A stretch of DNA of 64,000 nt, taken from positions 1 through 64,000 of the forward strand of contig NZ_VIRG01000053.1 of the NCBI RefSeq assembly GCF_008107695.1, given 5' to 3'. Position numbers and translations under genes: made by a program. The notes below the pieces were generated by a model. It did not search any database. It saw only the letters and a program-made list of their open reading frames with translations, and had not been told where the DNA came from. Numbering within the stretch: the stretch's first letter is position 1; the number at the start of each line of letters is the position of its first letter. Source of the stretch: Stappia sp. BW2. GTDB taxonomy: Bacteria > Pseudomonadota > Alphaproteobacteria > Rhizobiales > Stappiaceae. This document shows positions 43,545 through 51,612 of the stretch, piece by piece.

Positions 43545-44597
43545 TTAGCCAAAGTTGTAAGGAGGTCCAGCCTGGTTGATGACCTGGTTGTATTCCTCGA
43601 AGATCGAGATGATCTTGGCCTGGAGTTCACCTTCCTCGGCGACCTGTTTCCAGAAGTCCTTGGCGGCATCTTCCACTTGCGCCCATTCGGCGGCCGGAAC
43701 CGTGCGCAGCTTCAACTTGTCACCCCGGGCCCGAAGACGCGCTTCGCCACCCCAGTACCACTGGTTCCGGTAGGTATGGCTGGCTTCGGTTGCCGCCAGA
43801 ACAAGCTGCTTCAGGTGATCCGGCAGATCCGCCCAGCGTTTCTGGTTGACGAACCAGGACCCGATCCAGGCACCGGAAATGTTGTTGGTCAGGAAGTAAT
43901 CGGTCACATCCGCCCAGCCGACCGTGTAGTCTTCGGTGATACCGGACCAGGCCATGCCGTCCAGTTCGCCGGTCTGCACAGCCACTTCCGCATCTTCATA
44001 CGGAATGGTGACCGGAACAACGCCGAACTTGGACAGGAACCGGCCGGCGGTCGGGAAGGTGTAGAGCTTCAGACCTTCCAGATCGGCAACGGACTTGATT
44101 TCCTTCTTGGTGTTGAAGTTGCACGGGTCCTGCCCGGCAGAGGAAATCCAGGAAACGCCGACTTTTTCGTATTCGGAGCGCCAGATGTCGGCAAGACCGT
44201 ATTGGTTGAAGAGAACCGGCACATCCAGAATATGCTTGGTCGCGAACGGGAAATACCCGCCGAACTGGCGCAGCGGGGTCGGCGAGGCCATGGAGTCATC
44301 GTCCGAATGCACGGCGTCGATTGTGCCGCGCTGCAGCGCCTGGAACAATTCGCCCGTCGGGACGATCTGATCGGCGTAGTAAAGCTCGATCTGCAGTTCA
44401 CCGTTGGAGGCATTGTTGACGTAGTCCACCATGGGCTTCGTCACCTGCTCGCCAAGCGCGCCGCCGGCATAGGTCTGCAGACGCCACTTGATGGGCTCCT
44501 GGGCAAGGACAGCCGGAGCTGCCAGAGTGGAGGCACCGGCGGCAGCAGCCGTGCCGAGCCCGGCTTTTCTAAGAAAATCACGTCTATTGGTCATCAT
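43545..44597 (-). CDS. TRAP transporter substrate-binding protein
   Basis: A 350-residue DctP-family binding protein with a Tat-type leader TNRRDFLRKAGLGTAAAAG ending APAVLAQ. The mature part (EPIKWRLQTYAGGALGEQ) shows the DctP fold, with LEGLKLYTFPTAGRFLSKFG carrying the usual substrate arginine region. The ATG at 44597 has AGGGGA upstream; the longer frame to 44720 is not needed. It is the binding protein for the large and small permeases at 44710-46646 and probably imports the operon's amine or amino alcohol. Ligand is unknown. Confidence 0.92.
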   Translation of the reverse strand: MMTNRRDFLRKAGLGTAAAAGASTLAAPAVLAQEPIKWRLQTYAGGALGEQVTKPMVDYVNNASNGELQIELYYADQIVPTGELFQALQRGTIDAVHSDDDSMASPTPLRQFGGYFPFATKHILDVPVLFNQYGLADIWRSEYEKVGVSWISSAGQDPCNFNTKKEIKSVADLEGLKLYTFPTAGRFLSKFGVVPVTIPYEDAEVAVQTGELDGMAWSGITEDYTVGWADVTDYFLTNNISGAWIGSWFVNQKRWADLPDHLKQLVLAATEASHTYRNQWYWGGEARLRARGDKLKLRTVPAAEWAQVEDAAKDFWKQVAEEGELQAKIISIFEEYNQVINQAGPPYNFG

Positions 44598-44709
44598 AGT
44601 TCCCCTATGTGAATGTGCGGTCCAAACGGCAAGCCGGATTCCCGGTTCTGTATGTTGCCGCGCGTCAGTGTCTGTTTTCTCCAGACTTTTCTTTATTGTC
44701 CCGGTGCCC

Positions 44710-46050
44710 CTACTTGGCATAGACCAGATTGGGCAGCCAAAGAGCGATTTCCGGGAAAAGCATCACGATCACGAGCGCCAGGATCATCACCAGAACGAAC
44801 GGCAGGATCGAGCCGTAGATATCGCGCATGGAGATGTCCTTGGGCGCCATGGCGCGCATCAGGAACAGGTTGTAGCCAAAGGGTGGCGTCATATAGGCGA
44901 TCTGGGTGGTGATCGTGTAAAGAACACCGTACCAGATCAGGATGTCGCCACGCGGCATGCCCAGATCCAAAGATCCGACCAGCGGCACATAAAGCGGAGC
45001 GACAATCACCAGCATTGCCGTGTCGTCCAGAAAGGTGCCCATCACCAGAAACGACAGCTGCATGAGGATCAGGATCATCCAGGGGGACAGGCCGAGCTGT
45101 TCTGTGAACAGGCTTTCAATCGCCTTCACCGCCCCGAGCCCGTCAAAGACGGCGCCAAAGCCGAGGGCCGCCAGAATGATCCACATGAACATGCAGGAAA
45201 TGCCGAGCGTGTTCTTCAGACACAGGGTCAGGATGTCCAGCGTCAGACGGCGGCGCAAAATGGAGGCGATCAGCGCGGTAAGCGCGCCGACGGCGGACGC
45301 TTCCACAAGACTGGTCTTGCCCATCACGAAGGGCACCATCATGGCCGCGAAAATGATGATAGGCAGAAGACCGGCCAGCAACAGACGGTATTTTTCTGCC
45401 CTGGGCACATTCCGCTCGTCTTCCGGCAAGGCCGGACCAAGTGACGGCTGAAGGCGGCAGCGAATGGCAATGTAGATGATGAACAGTGCAGCCATCATCA
45501 GCCCCGGAACCGCCCCGGCGAGCCAAAGCTGGCCGACAGGTGCCCGCGCGATCATGGCGTAAAGCACCAGAACCACGGAGGGTGGCACCAGAATGCCAAG
45601 GGAGGAGCCCGCCTGGATCACCCCCGTGACCATGCGCTTATCGTATTTGCGTTTCAACAGCTCCGGCAGGGCGATGGTTGCCCCGATGGCCATTCCGGCA
45701 ACCGACAGGCCGTTCATGGCGGAGATCAGCACCATCAGCAGGATCGTGCCGATGGCCAGCCCGCCATTGATCGGCCCCATCCAGACATGGAACATCTTGT
45801 AGAGGTCGTCGGCGATCTTGGTCTCCGACAGGATGTAACCCATGAAGATGAACATCGGCAACGTCAGCAGCGGATACCACTTCATCAGCTTCATGGCTGC
45901 CGAGAACGGAATGTCACCGCCACCCGTGCCCCAAAGGGCCAGGGAAGCAATGGCGGCAATCGCACCGATGGCGCCGAAGACACGCTGCCCCGTCAGGAGC
46001 ATCAGCATCATCGACGAGAACATGAGAAGAGCGATCATCTCATAGGACAT
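44710..46050 (-). CDS. TRAP transporter large permease (DctM)
   Basis: A 446-residue membrane protein with about twelve helices. DctM motifs seen are FIFMGYILSETKIADDLY, SAMNGLSVAGMAIGATIALPELL, GSSLGILVPPSVVLVLYAMI and, near the end, MTPPFGYNLFLMR. Its start shares one base with the stop of the small permease gene. It forms the second TRAP system of the window with the gene pair around it. Confidence 0.93.
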   Translation of the reverse strand: MSYEMIALLMFSSMMLMLLTGQRVFGAIGAIAAIASLALWGTGGGDIPFSAAMKLMKWYPLLTLPMFIFMGYILSETKIADDLYKMFHVWMGPINGGLAIGTILLMVLISAMNGLSVAGMAIGATIALPELLKRKYDKRMVTGVIQAGSSLGILVPPSVVLVLYAMIARAPVGQLWLAGAVPGLMMAALFIIYIAIRCRLQPSLGPALPEDERNVPRAEKYRLLLAGLLPIIIFAAMMVPFVMGKTSLVEASAVGALTALIASILRRRLTLDILTLCLKNTLGISCMFMWIILAALGFGAVFDGLGAVKAIESLFTEQLGLSPWMILILMQLSFLVMGTFLDDTAMLVIVAPLYVPLVGSLDLGMPRGDILIWYGVLYTITTQIAYMTPPFGYNLFLMRAMAPKDISMRDIYGSILPFVLVMILALVIVMLFPEIALWLPNLVYAK

Positions 46051-46646
46051 CAGATCGTCTCTCCCTTGATCCGGGCGATATCTTTCAGGAATTCAGCGAA
46101 GACCTGCAGCAACATCAGAAAAAAACCAATGATCATGATGAGCTTGACCGGCCACAGATAAGGCCGCCATGAGGTCGGGCTGCGCTCGATGTAACCCATC
46201 TGTTCCCGCGCGGCTTCCGGCCCGCCAGTGAGGAAGGCAGTGATCAGGTCCTTGTAGAAGGTGAAGGGGTCCTGCTGAAAATGGCCAAGCGAATAGGCAA
46301 AGGAATTGAGCGCCCCGTAAAGAAGGACGCCCAGATAGAAGATCAGCAAAAGCACGGTGAAGGCATCGAACCAGGCCTTCTTCTTCACGCTCCATTCCGC
46401 ATAAAACAGATCCATGCGCACATTGGACCCGAGCTGGATGGAATAGGGCCCACCCAGAACATAGTAAGCGACCATGGCAAATTGCGCCATTTCCAGGGTC
46501 CACATGGACGGGCTGAAAAACGTCTTTGAAACGGACGACCACAGCAGAATGCCGGCCATCACGAAGAGACCCCACATGACGGCCTTGCCAAGCCTGCGAT
46601 TGAACCCGTCCACGGCCCGGACGTAAATGCGTGCGACCTTAAACAT
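46050..46646 (-). CDS. TRAP transporter small permease (DctQ)
   Basis: A 198-residue protein with four transmembrane segments and the DctQ-type LEMAQFAMVAYYVLGGPYSIQLGSNVRMDLFY region. The inserted loop FQQDPFTFYKDLITAFLTGGPEAAREQ before the last helix makes it a little long for the family. Its start overlaps the amidohydrolase stop by 8 nt, and it is followed directly by the large permease. It is part of the amine-catabolism operon. Confidence 0.92.
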   Translation of the reverse strand: MFKVARIYVRAVDGFNRRLGKAVMWGLFVMAGILLWSSVSKTFFSPSMWTLEMAQFAMVAYYVLGGPYSIQLGSNVRMDLFYAEWSVKKKAWFDAFTVLLLIFYLGVLLYGALNSFAYSLGHFQQDPFTFYKDLITAFLTGGPEAAREQMGYIERSPTSWRPYLWPVKLIMIIGFFLMLLQVFAEFLKDIARIKGETI

Positions 46647-47415
46647 TCAGCCCTCCTTCGGCCGCAGCGCGCAGAACCGGCGCCAGCAACTCGGACCAAC
46701 GCGCTTCCTCTTCCGGCGTTTTCACTTCGTCATTGCGGATTTCGATCATCAGGCACGGCAGCTTGCGGTCCTCGCCGTGGCGGCGGATGGTGTAATAGAC
46801 ACCATCAGACGGCGCATAAGGCTCATTGTCGCCAACGGTCAGGTCTCCCCGTCCCTTCAGCGCCGCCAGAACCGGATCCGCAAGACGCCGGTCGTTGTCA
46901 TAGATCAGACCGATTTCCCAGGGCCGGGACACGCCCTTGTAGACCGGGGTAAACGAGTGAATAGAGACCACTGCCGTCGGTAGCCCGCTTTCGAGCCGCT
47001 GGCTGATCACCTTGTCGATGGCATCGTGAAAAGGCCGGTGGGCCAGATCGAGACGAAAGTTTTTTTCATCGGCCGCCAGATTCTGGTTGCCCGCAATCTG
47101 GGTGGTTTCACTGAGGCACGGGATCAGATCGGCCCGGTTTTCCTCGCGGTTGCAGTCGATGATGAGGCGCGAAACGGTGGTATGCACCAAGGGAGCGTCA
47201 AGGCTTTTGGCCAGACCCCTGGCAACACCGAGCGCCCCCGGGTCCCATGCGATATGCGCGATCTTGTCCGCGTCGGTGATACCGAGCGATGTGTCATAGG
47301 GAGGCGGAAAGAAGTTGGATGCGTGATCGCATACAAAAACGAAAGGCCCCACTCCCTCCGCATTTTCAACGGCGACAGCCCGCGCCATGCCTCCGGTCTG
47401 GGGATTCAAACCCAT
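46639..47415 (-). CDS. N-formylglutamate amidohydrolase-like protein
   Basis: A 258-residue member of the N-formylglutamate amidohydrolase family, distinct from HutG. Motifs are FVFVCDHASNFFP, SIHSFTP, VHTTVSRLIIDCNREEN and NDEVKTPEEEARW. I start it at ATG 47415, where AGGGAG lies six bases upstream; the open frame to 47550 crosses the operator and is not coding. As the first gene of the operon it may cleave the gamma-glutamyl amide after oxidation and release glutamate, but formylated substrates are also possible. It is divergent from the RpiR regulator. Confidence 0.87.
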   Translation of the reverse strand: MGLNPQTGGMARAVAVENAEGVGPFVFVCDHASNFFPPPYDTSLGITDADKIAHIAWDPGALGVARGLAKSLDAPLVHTTVSRLIIDCNREENRADLIPCLSETTQIAGNQNLAADEKNFRLDLAHRPFHDAIDKVISQRLESGLPTAVVSIHSFTPVYKGVSRPWEIGLIYDNDRRLADPVLAALKGRGDLTVGDNEPYAPSDGVYYTIRRHGEDRKLPCLMIEIRNDEVKTPEEEARWSELLAPVLRAAAEGGLNV

Positions 47416-47448
47416 TCCCAACTCCCTGAAAGATCGGCCCTGCGATTT

Positions 47449-47464
47449 TGTAATGTTTATTACA
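47449..47464. promoter_or_regulatory. Perfect TGTAAT-N4-ATTACA dyad, probable RpiR operator
   Basis: TGTAAT (47449-47454), GTTT, ATTACA (47459-47464). A second TGTAAT half-site followed by an imperfect partner is at 47488-47503. Both lie in the 149-bp divergent gap between the operon and the RpiR gene. RpiR binding is inferred. Confidence 0.65.
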
Positions 47465-47564
47465 GGATTGCCGACTTTGATAACTTCTGTAATATTTGAT
47501 ACGCAGATTGCAGCGGCTGTCAAATGAAAATCGGCACCGCGGACCGTCATAAAGGCCGACGCCC

Positions 47565-48434
47565 ATGGAACGTCCTCTTGTGGAAGATATTCGCGACCGT
47601 CTGGACGAATTCACCGCGACGGAAAAGAAGGCGGCGCATGCCTTGCTGGCCAATTACCCGATGCAGGGCCTGGGCACCGTGGCCCAGTTTGCAGAGGCCG
47701 CCGGGGTCAGTTCCCCCACCATCCTGCGCTTCGTCGGCCGCCTGGGATTCCCCGGATTTGCCGAGTTCCAGCGCAAGCTGCGCGGCGAACTGGAAAGCCA
47801 GCTCAATTCACCGCTGGCCCGCAGCGCCAACATGGAGGAAAACCCTGTCGGCGATCCGCACGTCAGCCAGCTTCTGGACAATGTGCGCGAGACGTTTGCA
47901 CACCTGCCGAAGGGTGAACTCACCGGCCTCATCAAGCTGCTGTCGGACGAGCGCAAGCATGTGCATCTGATCGGCGGCCGCTTTACCGATGGCCTCGCCC
48001 GCTACATGGCGGCGCATCTGCGGATCGTACGGGCCAACGTAAACCATGTCGCCGGACAGCAGGGCAACTGGCTCGACCAGCTCATCGGCATCGGCCAGAA
48101 GGATGTGGTCGTCGTCTTCGACATCCGTCGATATCAGGCTGAAATCATCCAGTTCGCCGAAGCAGCTGCCCGCCAAGGGGCCACGGTGGCGCTTGTCACC
48201 GATAGCTGGATGTCCCCGGTCGGCCGTATCGCCAGTTTCGTCTTGCCTGCGCGTGTCGCCGTTCCCTCCCCCTGGGACTCATCCCTGGCACTCATGGCGA
48301 TTGCCGAAGTGCTCATCACCGGGGTCACCCGGGAAAACCAGAAATGCGCTCAGGAACGCATGCGCGCCCTGGAGAAACTGCGCAACGACATCGATCCCTC
48401 GACCGAGGGCCGCGCCATGGGACCGGATATCTGA
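47565..48434 (+). CDS. MurR/RpiR-family transcriptional regulator
   Basis: A 289-residue regulator. The N-terminal RpiR helix-turn-helix (residues 1-75) includes FTATEKKAAHALLANYP and FAEAAGVSSPTILRFVGRLGFPGFAEFQ. The C-terminal SIS (sugar isomerase) domain lies at about 120-270, with HLIGGRFTDGLARYMA and DVVVVFDIRRYQ. RpiR proteins sense phosphorylated or small ligands. It is divergent from the amine-catabolism operon and separated from it by two TGTAAT-type sites, so it probably controls that operon and itself. Confidence 0.92.
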   Translation: MERPLVEDIRDRLDEFTATEKKAAHALLANYPMQGLGTVAQFAEAAGVSSPTILRFVGRLGFPGFAEFQRKLRGELESQLNSPLARSANMEENPVGDPHVSQLLDNVRETFAHLPKGELTGLIKLLSDERKHVHLIGGRFTDGLARYMAAHLRIVRANVNHVAGQQGNWLDQLIGIGQKDVVVVFDIRRYQAEIIQFAEAAARQGATVALVTDSWMSPVGRIASFVLPARVAVPSPWDSSLALMAIAEVLITGVTRENQKCAQERMRALEKLRNDIDPSTEGRAMGPDI

Positions 48435-48613
48435 CCAGGCACGAACCGGCCGGAACCATGCACGATCGAAGATCGGTTCGCTCGCCGGAAACGACTCACC
48501 TATACTCGCCGCTATCACGGCCCTGCTGACCATGGAAGCGGGCCCCTGACAGAAGCTGCGCCAGCCGGTCCGGCAGGCCCTGAACCGGCAGGCCTGAACA
48601 GGGAGCGAGATCC

Positions 48614-49102
48614 ATCGCAAGTGACGCGCCCCCGAAAGGTGCCGTTTTCCGGCCCGTTATCCGTTCGACACCACGCGCCTTTATCCGGCAGGGCGATCGG
48701 CTGCTGGTGCAAGACAAGCGTCATCCCGTCAAGGGCTGCTATTTTACCCTGCCCGGCGGCAAACAGGACCCGGGTGAAACGCTTGAAGCCTGTTTGAAGC
48801 GGGAATGCGCGGAAGAAATCGGCGCTGAAATCACCGTATCGCATCTGATGTATGTGGCGGAAGTTTATCGGCGGAAACAGACGGCGAAAGACTATCAGCA
48901 CCAGCTCGATTTCATCTTCGCCTGCAGTGTTTCGGAAGACTACGAACCGGTTCTGGGGCCTCATCCGGACCCGCATCAGGTCGGGACACGCTGGATAGGC
49001 TTTGAAGACGCTCAACAGCTACGTCCACTTTATGTCACAAAACTGTTTTCACTTGGCTGTACGCGGGAGCCCGAAGTCTATCTCGGATCCTATAATGATT
49101 AA
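48614..49102 (+). CDS. Nudix hydrolase, first gene of the GAK-type cluster
   Basis: A Nudix protein with the box GGKQDPGETLEACLKRECAEEIG beginning near 48753. The fold needs the upstream part of the same frame (FRPVIRSTPRAFIRQGDRLLVQD), but that frame contains no ATG, GTG or TTG from the stop at 48581 until GTG 48707, which would delete the first strand. The best start is ATC 48614 with GGAGCGAGA upstream, a rare codon. If annotated at GTG 48707 the protein is 131 residues. Its stop overlaps the next gene by 8 nt. Substrate is unknown; it hydrolyses a nucleoside diphosphate-linked compound in most family members. Confidence 0.75.
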   Translation: MASDAPPKGAVFRPVIRSTPRAFIRQGDRLLVQDKRHPVKGCYFTLPGGKQDPGETLEACLKRECAEEIGAEITVSHLMYVAEVYRRKQTAKDYQHQLDFIFACSVSEDYEPVLGPHPDPHQVGTRWIGFEDAQQLRPLYVTKLFSLGCTREPEVYLGSYND

Positions 49103-50729
49103 TGCCCCAAAGACCATCCGGGAGAATATCCGTTTTCTGTGCGCGGAAATCGATGGTCAGCTCATACAGCTTGAAGCTTTCTTCAAGGAACCGGCGGCTG
49201 CCACGGCACGGCGGATAACGGACCGGGCCGGCTATGCCCGTAACCTGAAAAGCCGGATTTTGGCGGCCTGTGTCCAACAGATGGCCGGAGCCGGCAAGAC
49301 CGACCGCAAGCACCTTGCCTTGCGAAGCCTGGAGTTTGTCGCCACCGACCTTCTGCGCATAGCTAATCTGGTGCGCCAGTCATTGCGCCATGCCGAATGC
49401 ATCGAGACCTTCGCTACCCTGGAGCCCCGTCGCTATCCGGCGATAGTCAGCCGGGTTCGTGAAGGTGTCGCCCGCATCGAGGATGCCTGCCTTAGCAGGG
49501 ACAGCGAAAAAGCCATCGAGATCGGTCAGCTTCAGAACAAGATCGAGGCCGACTACCGCAAGCTTTTCAAGGTCTACACGCGCGGGATGCGCGACCCGGA
49601 CCGCTCGCCCGCCGACATCGCCAACAGCCTGCTTGTTGCCAGCGAGTTTCAGCGCATGGGTGAAGCCCTGCGGTCAATCAGCGAAGCGCTGATTTCCGCC
49701 AACCTGGGCCAGGCAGTCAATTTCGAGCGCTATTTCACCCTGCAGAACCTGATGTCGGATCTGGGAACGGCACGCGAAGACCTCACCATCGAAATGCTCG
49801 CCGAAACCCGGTCGGGCAGTTCGATCTCCGCCATCAAGGACAAGAAGACCGAAACGGTTGCAGCCGTCTTCAAGGATGGCGACAAGAGCAAGGTCAAGGA
49901 AGAGCGCCAGGGCGTGAAAAGCTGGCATTCGATCTATCCGGGCCTGGCGCCGAAAATCCTCTCCTACCGAAAGCGCAACCAGTCGGCAGCGCTTCTGATT
50001 GAACATCTACCCGGATTGACCTTCGAACACATCATGCTGAACGAAGGCGACGCTTTGCGGGACAGGGCGCTCACCAGTCTCTCGCGCACCCTGAAGGACA
50101 TTTGGAAACAGACGCGCACAGCGGAACCTGCGGAACTCGGCAGCATGCAGCAGCTTGGCAAGCGCCTTGAGGAGGTGCGAAGGGTTCATCCGCACTTCAG
50201 GAATACCGGCATCCGCTTCGCCGATGAGACCCTGCCTTCCATCGACAGCCTGATCGATGAGGCAGCCGCCCGCGAGGCCCAGGTCACTGCGCCCTTTTCC
50301 GTCTATATCCACGGCGACTTCAACGTCGACAACATCCTCTATGATCCGGGTGAAAACCGGATTCACTTCATTGACCTGCATCGCTCCCGTTACATGGACT
50401 ACGTCCAGGACGTTTCGGTTTTCATGGTCTCGAACTACCGGCTTCAGGCACTCGACCGGGAAACACGCCGCCGGATCAGCGAAGTCACGCTTGCCTTCTA
50501 CAAGTCCGTGCGGGGTTTCGCCCGCAAACAGGGCGACGACACATTCGAATTCCGGCTGGCGCTTGGCCTTGCCCGGTCCTTTGCCACATCGACGCGGTTC
50601 ATCCTGGACAAGTCTCATGCGCGGCGCATGTGGCTGCGGGCCCGATACCTGATCGAACAGGCGCTCGCCTGCCCACCCGGCGCCGAGGCCCGGTTCCGAC
50701 TGCAGATGAAGGAGATTTTCGTTGACTGA
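49095..50729 (+). CDS. PhoU-like helical domain fused to an APH-type kinase
   Basis: A 544-residue fusion. Residues about 1-240 are all-helical, resembling a PhoU-like domain (LRIANLVRQSLRHAECIETF, QRMGEALRSISEALISA). From about 245 it is an aminoglycoside-phosphotransferase-like kinase, with LIEHLPGLTFEHIM, catalytic IHGDFNVDNILYD (residues about 404-416) and metal-binding FIDLHRSRYMDYVQD. ATG 49095 overlaps the Nudix stop by 8 nt; the longer frame upstream is a shadow of that gene. It overlaps the ATP-grasp gene by 8 nt. It phosphorylates an unknown small molecule or protein. Confidence 0.85.
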   Translation: MINAPKTIRENIRFLCAEIDGQLIQLEAFFKEPAAATARRITDRAGYARNLKSRILAACVQQMAGAGKTDRKHLALRSLEFVATDLLRIANLVRQSLRHAECIETFATLEPRRYPAIVSRVREGVARIEDACLSRDSEKAIEIGQLQNKIEADYRKLFKVYTRGMRDPDRSPADIANSLLVASEFQRMGEALRSISEALISANLGQAVNFERYFTLQNLMSDLGTAREDLTIEMLAETRSGSSISAIKDKKTETVAAVFKDGDKSKVKEERQGVKSWHSIYPGLAPKILSYRKRNQSAALLIEHLPGLTFEHIMLNEGDALRDRALTSLSRTLKDIWKQTRTAEPAELGSMQQLGKRLEEVRRVHPHFRNTGIRFADETLPSIDSLIDEAAAREAQVTAPFSVYIHGDFNVDNILYDPGENRIHFIDLHRSRYMDYVQDVSVFMVSNYRLQALDRETRRRISEVTLAFYKSVRGFARKQGDDTFEFRLALGLARSFATSTRFILDKSHARRMWLRARYLIEQALACPPGAEARFRLQMKEIFVD

Positions 50730-51612
50730 CCTCAGGATCGCAGTTGTCGGCATTCCCGGCAAATGGTCGACGGAAGTTCTGGCGGATGCCCTGGAAGCGC
50801 AAACCGGCTACCGCTGCGTTGTCGACATGGCCGATGTCGTTCTGGACCTGGACAAGAAGGCGCTCGTCGCCGGTCAAACCGACCTTTGCGGCCTCGACGG
50901 TATCGTGGTCAAGAAGATCAGCCAGACGTACAGCCCGGCAACGCTGGACCGGCTGGAAATGCTTCGCGTTGCCGAAGGTGCCGGCACCAGGGTCTTTTCC
51001 AGCACCAGATCCATCCTTGGCCTGGTCAACCGGCTGAGCTGCACCGTAACCCTGGCGAATGCCGGCATTCCCATGCCCGCAACCTGCGTGACCGAAAACG
51101 CAGAAGACGCCTTGGCCGCGGTTCAGAGGTTCGGCGGCGCTGTTTTCAAGCCGCTGTTTTCGACAAAGGCACGCGGTATGACGCTGATGGATGCAGCCGA
51201 GGGCGAAGCCGCCCTCCGGCAAAAGATCGCCTCGTTCAAGGCCGAGAACCCTGTCATGTATCTGCAACAGAAGGTCAACCTGTCCGGCAGGGATCTCGGC
51301 ATGGTGTTTCTTGGCGGGACCTATTTGGGCACCTATGCCCGTGTGGCCCAGACCGACAGCTGGAACACGACCATCCTTCACGGCGGCAAATACGAACCCT
51401 TCGAAGCCGATGCCGAACTGATCGAGCTGGCGCGCCGCGCGCAGGAACCCTTCGATCTCGATTTCACCACTGTCGACGTCGGTCTGACGGACGCGGGACC
51501 GATCGTCTTCGAAGTCTCGGCTTTCGGTGGCTTCAAGGGTGCCCTGGAAGGCGCCGGCATCGACGCTGCCACGCTTTATGCCAACCATGTAATTGAAAAG
51601 GTGCGCGGATGA
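50722..51612 (+). CDS. ATP-grasp enzyme, GAK system
   Basis: A 296-residue RimK-like ATP-grasp protein. Features are an N-terminal Rossmann-like start (LRIAVVGIPGKWSTEVLADAL), the DGIVVKKISQTYSP strand, the ATP-clamp GGAVFKPLFSTKARGM, the LQQKVNLSGRDLGMVFLGG strand and the FEVSAFGGFKGALEGAGID metal region. Such enzymes ligate a carboxylate to an amine via an acyl phosphate. The TTG start overlaps the kinase gene by 8 nt and its stop overlaps the HprK-related gene by 4 nt. It matches the NCBIfam 'ATP-grasp enzyme, GAK system' in context. Substrates unknown. Confidence 0.85.
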   Translation: MTDLRIAVVGIPGKWSTEVLADALEAQTGYRCVVDMADVVLDLDKKALVAGQTDLCGLDGIVVKKISQTYSPATLDRLEMLRVAEGAGTRVFSSTRSILGLVNRLSCTVTLANAGIPMPATCVTENAEDALAAVQRFGGAVFKPLFSTKARGMTLMDAAEGEAALRQKIASFKAENPVMYLQQKVNLSGRDLGMVFLGGTYLGTYARVAQTDSWNTTILHGGKYEPFEADAELIELARRAQEPFDLDFTTVDVGLTDAGPIVFEVSAFGGFKGALEGAGIDAATLYANHVIEKVRG

